DNA of 15,806 bases from Flavobacteriaceae bacterium. Its GTDB lineage: Bacteria > Bacteroidota > Bacteroidia > Flavobacteriales > Flavobacteriaceae. The notes beneath the pieces are model-generated. The model was not told the DNA's origin, searched no databases, and saw nothing but the letters and a program-made list of their open reading frames with translations. Position 1 is the first letter of the stretch; every line of letters begins with the position of its first letter. Of this stretch, positions 7,098 through 13,436 are shown piece after piece. Where the stretch lies: the NCBI GenBank assembly GCA_019090365.1, contig JAHRWC010000009.1, forward strand, positions 1 to 15,806, in the 5' to 3' direction. The translations under genes and the position numbers were made by a program.

Positions 7098-8420
7098 ATG
7101 AAACCTATACTTGTATTTTTCTTTCTTATTAGCTTTTCCATGTCTTCACAGATTCTTTCAGAAAAAGAAAGAGCAATTATTAAAGATGAAATTTTAGGCG
7201 AACGATTTAATGAACTTCTACCTCAATTAATGGATAGAACTGGCATTGATATGTGGTTGGTGATTTCTCGTGAATATAATGAAGACCCAGTGATGAGAAC
7301 CATGTTGCCAGCTACTTGGTTGAATGCAAGAAGGCGTACTATATTAGTTTTTTATAGAAATAAAGAACAGAATACCATTGAGAAATTAGCAGTTGCAAGG
7401 TATGATGTAGGTAAAAACATAGTTTCAGCATGGAATAAAGAAGAGCAACCTAATCAATGGGATGCGCTTGTAACTATTATAAAAGATCGAAACCCTTCAA
7501 AAATTGGAATTAATATTTCTGAAAATTTTGGAATAGCAGACGGATTAGTACAAACAGATTATAAAGAATTAAGAGATGCATTGCCTTTAACTTATCATGA
7601 CAGGTTAGTTTCTGCAGAAAACCTCGCGATTGCTTGGATAGAAACACGTACTGAGCGTGAAATGAAATTATATGAAACATTAGTAGAAATTACTCATGAA
7701 ATTATAGATGAAGCATTTTCAGAAAAAGTAATTGTTCCAGGAAAAACTACAACCGACGATGTGGTTTGGTGGATGCGTCAAAAGGTGACAGATTTAGGCT
7801 TGGAAACTTGGTTTCATCCAACAATTGACATTCAAAGAAATAATGAAGAATTGAGAAGTCATATTTATTCATTTTCAAAAGGGGAGAAGGAAAAACTAAT
7901 CATTCCTGGGGATTTAGTGCATTGTGACTTTGGAATTACTTACCTAGGCCTAAATACAGATTGTCAGCAACATGCTTATGTTTTAAAAACAGATGAAAAC
8001 AGTATACCTTCATATCTTAATAATGCTTTCAAAAAAGGAAATAGAGTTCAGGATATATTTACTTCAAATTTTGAAAAAGGTAAAACAGGAAATCAAATCT
8101 TATTAAAATCATTAGAAGAAGCTAAAAATGAAGGATTAAGACCTTCTATTTATACACATCCATTAGGTGTTTATGGACATAGTGCAGGACCTACAATAGG
8201 GATGTGGGATTCTCAAGGTGGAGTTGCTGGAACTGGCGATTATTCACTTTATTTCAATACGGTATATGCTATTGAGTTAAATACAACTGTTACAATTAAT
8301 GAATGGAAAAAAGATATAAGAATTATGTTAGAAGAAGATGGTTTTTATGGAATAAATGGTTTCCACTACATTAAGGGTAGACAAAAAAACATCAAAATAA
8401 TTAATCCTAAAGTAAGATAA
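7098..8420 (+). CDS. Exported M24 family metallopeptidase (Xaa-Pro aminopeptidase-like)
   Basis: A 440-residue protein of the M24 (pita-bread) family. Residues 1-17 form a signal peptide (MKPILVFFFLISFSMSS, cleavage probably before Gln18), so it should act in the periplasm or at the envelope. An N-terminal creatinase-type domain (about 20-185) precedes the catalytic domain. The five expected metal ligands can be placed: Asp277 (HCDFG), Asp288 (NTDCQQ), His361 (YGHSAG), Glu393 (IELN) and Glu412 or Glu413 (MLEED). His354 in the THPLG segment matches the conserved upstream His. This suggests a two-metal peptidase that cuts at Xaa-Pro or related bonds; true substrates are unknown. The reading frame stays open back to a TTG at 7014, but that stretch contains the terminator at 7026-7057. 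ATG 7098 also begins a proper signal peptide, so I chose it. The gene ends directly against a convergent gene. Confidence 0.9.
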   Translation: MKPILVFFFLISFSMSSQILSEKERAIIKDEILGERFNELLPQLMDRTGIDMWLVISREYNEDPVMRTMLPATWLNARRRTILVFYRNKEQNTIEKLAVARYDVGKNIVSAWNKEEQPNQWDALVTIIKDRNPSKIGINISENFGIADGLVQTDYKELRDALPLTYHDRLVSAENLAIAWIETRTEREMKLYETLVEITHEIIDEAFSEKVIVPGKTTTDDVVWWMRQKVTDLGLETWFHPTIDIQRNNEELRSHIYSFSKGEKEKLIIPGDLVHCDFGITYLGLNTDCQQHAYVLKTDENSIPSYLNNAFKKGNRVQDIFTSNFEKGKTGNQILLKSLEEAKNEGLRPSIYTHPLGVYGHSAGPTIGMWDSQGGVAGTGDYSLYFNTVYAIELNTTVTINEWKKDIRIMLEEDGFYGINGFHYIKGRQKNIKIINPKVR

Positions 8421-8843
8421 CTATTGCTGCATTTTCAAATACTTATCTATAGAATTACGTCCTGATCCATAAACTAAAAAGAACAAACATAACACTAATA
8501 CAATTATAGAAATAATAAGATTAGTAGTATCCATATCTCCAGAAAAATTGATAATTACAGCGCCAATAATAATGGGTAATTGAGCAACTATTGCCCAACG
8601 AGTTAATAGTCCAAATGCGATTAATAAACCTCCTATAAAATGTGCAGGAGCAACATAGTGTACCACTAACATTCCACCAAACATATTTTGAATAGGTTTT
8701 ATAAGATCCATTAACATTTGAGTGTTTCCCATAAAGTCAATTCCTTTTATAAATAAAAAGGCACCTAATGCAATTCGAAGAATATCTATTGGATAACTAG
8801 AATGAGCATTTGCCCATTTGTTTAATGATTTTATACGCCCCAT
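8421..8843 (-). CDS. DoxX family membrane protein
   Basis: A 140-residue membrane protein with four predicted helices at about 18-36, 64-80, 84-100 and 109-126. The family signs are PIDILRIALGAFLFIKGIDF at the first helix, AHFIGGLLIAFGLLTRWA in the middle and the YGSGRNSIDKYL tail. DoxX proteins are linked to quinone or thiosulfate redox chemistry in some organisms, but most bacterial members have no assigned role. ATG start at 8843. The TAG stop directly abuts the TAA of the convergent M24 gene with no space between. It lies 58 bases downstream of the MFS gene on the same strand and may be the last gene of a three-gene leftward operon. I saw no good promoter of its own. Confidence 0.85.
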   Translation of the reverse strand: MGRIKSLNKWANAHSSYPIDILRIALGAFLFIKGIDFMGNTQMLMDLIKPIQNMFGGMLVVHYVAPAHFIGGLLIAFGLLTRWAIVAQLPIIIGAVIINFSGDMDTTNLIISIIVLVLCLFFLVYGSGRNSIDKYLKMQQ

Positions 8844-8901
8844 AATATAAATCCTTAAAAGTTAGAACATTAAGGTACTCATTTTTAGCGAGATATAAAA
8901 A

Positions 8902-10125
8902 TTACCTTTTATTTTTTGAAATTTTAAAGAAAATAAATGAAGCTATTAATCCAATAAATGAAAAAATTGAAAGCATTAAAAACACATGTTGATGCCCAAG
9001 TTTACCAGGAGAATTATCTAATAAATACCCTATACTTAATCCTGTAAAAATATCTGGCGTATAACCTATTAATGATATTAAACCAACAGCAGTTCCAGTA
9101 AGTGTAAGAGGTATTTTACCTTCTTTCATAGCGGCAAAATATAAAGCTCTAGCTGCATAAATACCTGTAGCAGTAATGAGAATTGAAAGGAAAAATAAAG
9201 AAGCTGTATTTGGATTAACACTTCCAGTTGCAAATAATAAAGCGCCAAAGCTACTAAGTATAAAACTAATTACTAGCCAAAATGTAACCCTAGTCTTGTC
9301 TGCTAAAAATCCAATACCAACACCTACTATAGGTCGAATAAACAATAAAAAAGTTCCTACTTTCGCAGAAGATACATCGTCATACAACATAATTTCTTTA
9401 GCATATTGAGAAAATACACCTGTGGTTTTGTATCCAACATAAGCACATAAAATGATGATCATTAAAAGCCATACAGAGGGTATGTTAAGCACTTTTTTAA
9501 TATCCTGAAGCGTTATTTTTTCAAGGATAGTTTGTTTGTCATCTGCGTTAGTCTTTAAGTAGAACCAGGCCAAAACCCCTATCAACGCAACTATGGTTGA
9601 GGTGATCCAAATAACATATTTGAAAGCATTTTGCCGCTCTGTAAATGTTGCTGATTCTATTGCTTCAGTTATAAATAAAGAAAAAATAAAAACACCTAAT
9701 AAGCCAAAAAGAGCGCCTACTAATCCTCTTCCTCCATCAAGAAACCCAAACGCTTTTCCCTGTGATGTTTCTCCTCCCCAAATTCGAGTAGCCTTGATCA
9801 TTGCTGCCCATAAAAGAAAAATAGTAGTAAAACCCCAATAGCCGTAAAGTATTTTTAATATAAATAAAGATGGGAAGGTACCATACACAATTCCACCAAG
9901 AGCAGTTGCCCATAATGCTAAAGCAATAAGTTTTCTAGGTTGATATCGATCTGCTAACGGACCACCAAATAAATATGCAAATACAGCTACAATTCCATAT
10001 ATAGATTGCGCTGTGCCCAATTCTAAATTACTAAGGTTAAAAACTTCTAAAACAGTTGGACGAAACACACGTGTTAATACAAAAGGTAAAATAAAAACAG
10101 CCTCTCCTGCTAAAATGAGAAGCAA
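8902..10125 (-). CDS. MFS transporter, start codon uncertain (TTG or ATT)
   Basis: A polytopic transporter of at least 407 residues with about 12 hydrophobic helices. The major facilitator signature loop GGPLADRYQPRK is at residues 54-65 between helices 2 and 3, with a related loop (FLADKTR) in the second half. The RIWGGETSQGKAFGFLDGGR segment after helix 4 recurs in one clade of Bacteroidota MFS proteins, from memory. Substrate cannot be deduced. The frame has no ATG near its beginning. TTG at 10125 gives MLLILAGEAVFILPF, which cuts close to helix 1. The frame stays open upstream to a TAA at 10168-10170, adding residues such as IATSKHKNYTYLL, which resemble a normal N-terminal tail; this would need ATT at 10161 or 10164. 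The start may therefore be up to 13 codons earlier. It lies 68 bases after the carboxyltransferase gene and 58 bases before doxX, all leftward. Confidence 0.85.
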   Translation of the reverse strand: MLLILAGEAVFILPFVLTRVFRPTVLEVFNLSNLELGTAQSIYGIVAVFAYLFGGPLADRYQPRKLIALALWATALGGIVYGTFPSLFILKILYGYWGFTTIFLLWAAMIKATRIWGGETSQGKAFGFLDGGRGLVGALFGLLGVFIFSLFITEAIESATFTERQNAFKYVIWITSTIVALIGVLAWFYLKTNADDKQTILEKITLQDIKKVLNIPSVWLLMIIILCAYVGYKTTGVFSQYAKEIMLYDDVSSAKVGTFLLFIRPIVGVGIGFLADKTRVTFWLVISFILSSFGALLFATGSVNPNTASLFFLSILITATGIYAARALYFAAMKEGKIPLTLTGTAVGLISLIGYTPDIFTGLSIGYLLDNSPGKLGHQHVFLMLSIFSFIGLIASFIFFKISKNKR

Positions 10126-10193
10126 GAGATATGTGTAATTTTTATGTTTTGAAGTTGCAATAATGTATTATTAATTTAAATTTTATTTAAAAA

Positions 10194-11822
10194 CTACACT
10201 TGTATCACTCCTAAATTAAATGGTTTTTCAATAGGAGCATGGTTAGCAGCTTCAATTCCCATAGAAATCCATTTACGTGTATCTATTGGATCTATAATGG
10301 CGTCTGTCCATATTCTTGAGGCTGCATAATAAGGAGACACTTGATTATCATAACGAGCTTTGATTTTGTCGTATAATTCTTTTTCTTCTTCAGGAGTTAT
10401 TTCTTTCCCTTGTTTTTTTAAAGAAGCAGCTTCAATTTGAAGCAATACTTTTGCAGCACTATTACCACTCATCACTGCAAGTTCAGCACTTGGCCAAGCT
10501 ACAATTAATCTGGGATCATACGCTTTACCACACATGGCATAATTTCCAGCACCGTAAGAATTACCGATAATAATCGTAAACTTTGGAACCACACTATTAC
10601 TAACAGCATTCACCATTTTAGCACCATCTTTTATAATCCCACCATGTTCACTTTTACTTCCCACCATAAATCCTGTAACATCTTGTAGAAATACTAAAGG
10701 AATTTTTTTCTGATTACAATTTGCTATAAATCGAGTCGCTTTATCGGCGCTGTCACTGTAAATAACACCTCCAAATTGCATTTCACCTTTTTTAGTTTTC
10801 ACTAATTTTCTTTGATTCGCAACAATTCCAACTGCCCAACCATCAATTCGAGCATAACCCGTTAATAAAGACTGACCATATCCTTCTTTGTATTCTTCAA
10901 ATTCACTTCCATCAACAACACGTTTTATAATTTCACGCATGTCATATTGTTCAGCTCTAGATTTAGGAAGTAAACCATAAATATCTTTGGGTTCTAAAGT
11001 TGGTTTAGTAGGTTTCTCTCTATTATATCCAGCTTTGTCAAAGTCACCAATTTTTGAAACAATGTTCTTAATTTTATCTAATGCATCCTTATCGTCTTTT
11101 GCTTTATAATCAGTCACACCACTAATTTCACAATGGGTAGTAGCACCACCTAAAGTTTCATTATCGATACTTTCACCAATGGCAGCTTTCACTAAATAGC
11201 TTCCCGCAAGAAAAATACTTCCTGTTTTGTCTACAATTAATGCTTCATCACTCATAATAGGTAAGTAGGCACCTCCAGCAACACAGCTACCCATCACTGC
11301 TGAGATTTGAATAATTCCCATACTACTCATTACTGCGTTGTTTCTAAAAATTCTTCCGAAGTGTTCTTTATCCGGAAAAATTTCATCTTGCATTGGAAGA
11401 TAAACACCTGCACTATCCACCAAATAAATGATAGGTAATCTATTTTCAATAGAAATTTCTTGAGCTCTAAGGTTCTTTTTTCCTGTAATTGGAAACCAAG
11501 CACCTGCCTTTACTGTTGCATCGTTAGCAACAACGATACATTGCTTGCCACTCACATATCCTATCTTAACTACAACACCAGCACTAGGACAACCACCGTG
11601 CTCTTCATACATTCCATCTCCCGCAAAAGCACCAATTTCAATCGATGATTTTTTATGGTCTAATAAATAATCAATTCGCTCTCTAGCAGTCATTTTTCCT
11701 TTGCTATGATGCTTATCTATACGATGTTGACCTCCTCCAAGTTTAACTTTTGTAAGTTTTTTTCGTAAATCTGAAACTAATAATTTATTATAATCTTCGT
11801 TGATATTGAAGTCTAAATCCAT
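10194..11822 (-). CDS. Acyl-CoA carboxylase, carboxyltransferase (beta) subunit, methylcrotonyl-CoA carboxylase-like
   Basis: A 542-residue biotin-dependent carboxyltransferase with duplicated crotonase folds. It moves the carboxyl group from carboxybiotin to an acyl-CoA. The N-terminal motif GGGQHRIDKHHSKGKMTARERI at 29-50, DSAGVYLPMQDEIFPDKEHFGRIF at 136-159, the glycine-rich oxyanion segment GSCVAGGAY at 178-186 and the second one GNSYGAGNYAMCG at 420-432 are all present. Length and the FPD-HFGRIF and NYAMCG motifs best fit methylcrotonyl-CoA carboxylase beta (leucine breakdown); propionyl- or another acyl-CoA carboxylase is possible. No biotin carboxylase or biotin-carrier subunit is in the window, so its partner must be encoded elsewhere. 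ATG start at 11822, divergent from the DoxX-like gene across 147 bases. MFS and doxX genes follow on the same strand. Confidence 0.93.
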   Translation of the reverse strand: MDLDFNINEDYNKLLVSDLRKKLTKVKLGGGQHRIDKHHSKGKMTARERIDYLLDHKKSSIEIGAFAGDGMYEEHGGCPSAGVVVKIGYVSGKQCIVVANDATVKAGAWFPITGKKNLRAQEISIENRLPIIYLVDSAGVYLPMQDEIFPDKEHFGRIFRNNAVMSSMGIIQISAVMGSCVAGGAYLPIMSDEALIVDKTGSIFLAGSYLVKAAIGESIDNETLGGATTHCEISGVTDYKAKDDKDALDKIKNIVSKIGDFDKAGYNREKPTKPTLEPKDIYGLLPKSRAEQYDMREIIKRVVDGSEFEEYKEGYGQSLLTGYARIDGWAVGIVANQRKLVKTKKGEMQFGGVIYSDSADKATRFIANCNQKKIPLVFLQDVTGFMVGSKSEHGGIIKDGAKMVNAVSNSVVPKFTIIIGNSYGAGNYAMCGKAYDPRLIVAWPSAELAVMSGNSAAKVLLQIEAASLKKQGKEITPEEEKELYDKIKARYDNQVSPYYAASRIWTDAIIDPIDTRKWISMGIEAANHAPIEKPFNLGVIQV

Positions 11823-11907
11823 TGTATTTATTGCTTTCGGCTAAAATACAAAACTTTCAAATTATAAAAAGAAAATAATAATATATGAAATATAAGCACC
11901 ATGGAAA

Positions 11908-11925
11908 TATATTCCTTGGAATATA
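11908..11925. promoter_or_regulatory. 18-bp palindrome, candidate MarR operator 1 (TATATTCC-TT-GGAATATA)
   Basis: Perfect 8-bp arms around a 2-base centre. It shares pattern TAnnTTCC-WT-GGAAnnTA, size and geometry with the palindrome at 13406-13423 ahead of pirin. The predicted -33 TTG (11916-11918) lies at its centre, so a bound repressor would block RNA polymerase. A partial extra copy, CCATGG followed by AA at 11899-11906, sits 15 bp to the left, centre to centre. The MarR protein encoded at 12950-13390 is the obvious candidate to bind here; this is inference. Confidence 0.65.
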
Positions 11926-11946
11926 AATATATTTGTTTTACATTTG
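11916..11946 (+). promoter_or_regulatory. Bacteroidota-type promoter for the DoxX-like/MarR/pirin cluster
   Basis: TTG at 11916-11918, a 20-base spacer, then TACATTTG at 11939-11946, an exact match to the TAnnTTTG -7 element at the expected distance from a -33 TTG. The start of transcription would be near 11952, giving a leader of about 18 bases before ATG 11970. A second TAnnTTTG (TATATTTG, 11928-11935) has no TTG at the right distance. The candidate operator covers the -33 element. Confidence 0.65.
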
Positions 11947-11969
11947 TACTCTAATTAAAAATATAAATC

Positions 11970-12323
11970 ATGAAAAGAAATAAAATTATTTATTACGTAT
12001 CTACAGCTTTATTAACTCTGTTAATGTTGTTTTCGGCAGGAATGTATTTTTTTAATCACGAAGAAGTAAAAGGTATGTTTACAGGTTTTGGATATCCAAC
12101 CTATATTATTTACCCTTATGCAGTTGCAAAATTATTAGCCATTTTTGCAATATGGAACCCAAACTTTAAAATCATAAAGGAATGGGCTTATGCGGGATTA
12201 TTTTTCGCTTTTATTTTAGCCTTTTTCGCACATGTAATGATAAGTGATGGAGAACAAATGGGAGCTATTTTGGCAATGGTGTTTTTAATAACATCGTATA
12301 TATTTAATAAAAAAATAAATTAA
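11970..12323 (+). CDS. DoxX-like family small membrane protein
   Basis: A 117-residue four-helix membrane protein (helices about 6-28, 44-61, 70-90 and 96-112) of the DoxX-like group. The pieces GYPTYIIYPYAVAKLLAIFA (41-60) and KEWAYAGLFFAFILAFFAH (70-88) are characteristic. In Bacillus a DoxX-type protein (MhqP) belongs to the MarR-type MhqR regulon induced by quinones. The same pairing of a DoxX-like gene with flavin reductase and MarR genes is seen here, which supports a role in quinone or electrophile stress. The biochemical function is not known. It is the first gene behind the promoter and palindrome at 11908-11946. The next gene starts 89 bases later, after another palindrome. Confidence 0.85.
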   Translation: MKRNKIIYYVSTALLTLLMLFSAGMYFFNHEEVKGMFTGFGYPTYIIYPYAVAKLLAIFAIWNPNFKIIKEWAYAGLFFAFILAFFAHVMISDGEQMGAILAMVFLITSYIFNKKIN

Positions 12324-12344
12324 TAAAACGAGCATACTAAAAAG

Positions 12345-12368
12345 TTTATCGTTTTATAAAATGATAAA
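12345..12368. repeat. 24-base AT-rich inverted repeat between the DoxX-like and flavin-reductase genes
   Basis: TTTATCGTTTTA (12345-12356) is followed directly by TAAAATGATAAA (12357-12368). These are inverted copies with one non-Watson-Crick position, which is G.U in RNA. There is no T run after it, so it is a poor terminator. Just downstream, ACAGTATA occurs twice (12375-12382 and 12385-12392) at a 10-base period, one helical turn. Possible roles are a second control site for the reductase gene or an RNA hairpin that adjusts transcript ends. Neither is proven. Confidence 0.5.
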
Positions 12369-12412
12369 TTGCGAACAGTATATGACAGTATAAATAAAAA
12401 TAAGAAAGACAC

Positions 12413-12943
12413 ATGAAAAAAGTAATAGCTTTTGCTGGAAGTAACAGTAAAGAATCTATCAATAAAAAATTAGCAGCTTATACTGCAAACAAAGTAAATA
12501 ATGCTGAAGTATCTGTATTAGATTTAAATGATTTTGAATTACCATTGTATGGTATTGATTATGAAATTGCTCATGGAATACCAGATAATGCTCAAAAGTT
12601 TTTAAATGAAATCATTGCTTCAGATGGAATTGTTTTGTCTTTAGCTGAACACAATGGAGCCTATGCAACCGTATTTAAAAATATTTTTGACTGGATGTCA
12701 AGAATTGACGGAAAACTATGGAATGATAAACCAATGATGTTAATGGCAACCTCTCCAGGGGGTAGAGGAGGAGCTACAGCTTTAGAAATTGCTAAAGGAA
12801 GATTTCCTTATATGGGAGGAAATATTGTGGCTGACTTTTCTTTGCCTTTCTTCGGAAAAAACTTTTCAGAAGAAGGAATATTAGATTCAGAATTAAATGA
12901 AGCTTTAAACAATGAAATTGCTAAATTTGAAAAAGCAATATAA
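12413..12943 (+). CDS. NADPH-dependent FMN reductase / flavodoxin-fold oxidoreductase
   Basis: A 176-residue cytoplasmic flavoprotein of the NADPH-dependent FMN reductase (ArsH/YieF-like) family. The flavin phosphate loop GSNSKESINKKLA is at residues 9-21, the isoalloxazine-binding segment AEHNGAYATVFKNIFDW at 78-94 and the SPGGRGG loop at 114-120. Such enzymes reduce quinones, azo compounds or chromate using NAD(P)H, usually by two-electron transfer. Located between a DoxX-like gene and a MarR regulator, it is probably the quinone-reducing enzyme of a stress module (inference). ATG start gives MKKVIAFAGSNS, the normal N-terminus. The MarR gene starts 6 bases after its stop, so the two should be co-translated. 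Confidence 0.9.
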   Translation: MKKVIAFAGSNSKESINKKLAAYTANKVNNAEVSVLDLNDFELPLYGIDYEIAHGIPDNAQKFLNEIIASDGIVLSLAEHNGAYATVFKNIFDWMSRIDGKLWNDKPMMLMATSPGGRGGATALEIAKGRFPYMGGNIVADFSLPFFGKNFSEEGILDSELNEALNNEIAKFEKAI

Positions 12944-12949
12944 TTATTG

Positions 12950-13390
12950 ATGATGGGAGATATTTCAAAAGATATAAAAACAACTTTTCCAACAAATAAA
13001 GTGAAAGCCTTATTAAATATTATTTATACAGCAAACTGGATAAGTAGTATTCAGAATGAATTTTTTAAGCCTTTTGGAATATCACCTCAACAGTATAATA
13101 TTCTTAGAATTTTAAGAGGTGCAGGAGAAGCAATTAGTGTTCAGACCATTAAAGATCGTATGATTGAAAGAGCTCCCAACGCAACACGATTAATGGATAA
13201 ACTTTCTGCTAAAGAATATATTAGTAGAATCTCTTGTCCTGAAGACAGAAGAGTTGTTCACATTGAAATAACAAAGAAAGGATTAGAATTATTAAAAGAA
13301 ATTGATGAATCATTTAAAGATGATTTACTCGAAAATTTATCTGATGAAGAAGCACTACAATTAAGTGATCTTCTCGATAAAATAAGGTAA
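12950..13390 (+). CDS. MarR family winged-helix transcriptional regulator
   Basis: A 146-residue dimeric MarR-type DNA-binding protein. Helical dimerisation segments lie at about 15-40 and 110-146. The recognition region runs from FGISPQQYNILRILRGAG through VQTIKDRMIERAPNATRLMDKLSAKEYISR, followed by the wing CPEDRRVVHIEIT. The protein has one cysteine only, in the wing (residue 96 from this start), not at the N-terminal OhrR position. Start choice: TTG 12947, ATG 12950 and ATG 12953 are consecutive in frame; either ATG is more likely than TTG. It probably represses its own cluster by binding the two TAnnTTCC-WT-GGAAnnTA palindromes at 11908 and 13406 (inference). The inducer is unknown; quinones or other electrophiles would fit the neighbours. 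Confidence 0.9.
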   Translation: MMGDISKDIKTTFPTNKVKALLNIIYTANWISSIQNEFFKPFGISPQQYNILRILRGAGEAISVQTIKDRMIERAPNATRLMDKLSAKEYISRISCPEDRRVVHIEITKKGLELLKEIDESFKDDLLENLSDEEALQLSDLLDKIR

Positions 13391-13405
13391 AAAAAATTAC
13401 AAAAA

Positions 13406-13423
13406 TAGTTTCCATGGAAACTA
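13406..13423. promoter_or_regulatory. 18-bp perfect palindrome, candidate MarR operator 2 (TAGTTTCC-AT-GGAAACTA)
   Basis: Perfect dyad of 18 bp in the 46-base gap between the MarR and pirin genes, ending 13 bases before the pirin ATG. It matches the palindrome at 11908-11925 in arm length, core (TTCCWTGGAA) and outer TA/TA. This implies that pirin has its own regulated promoter or that binding here acts as a roadblock within the operon. I see no clean TAnnTTTG next to it. Confidence 0.65.
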
Positions 13424-13436
13424 AAAACATATAAAT

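Noticed and set aside
9176..9841. Plus-strand open frames of 77 and 82 codons across the MFS gene
   Set aside because: They are opposite-strand shadows of a transporter gene, with composition unlike real proteins.
11460..11648. Plus-strand 62-codon frame inside the carboxyltransferase gene
   Set aside because: It lies entirely over conserved carboxyltransferase motifs on the other strand; no independent support.
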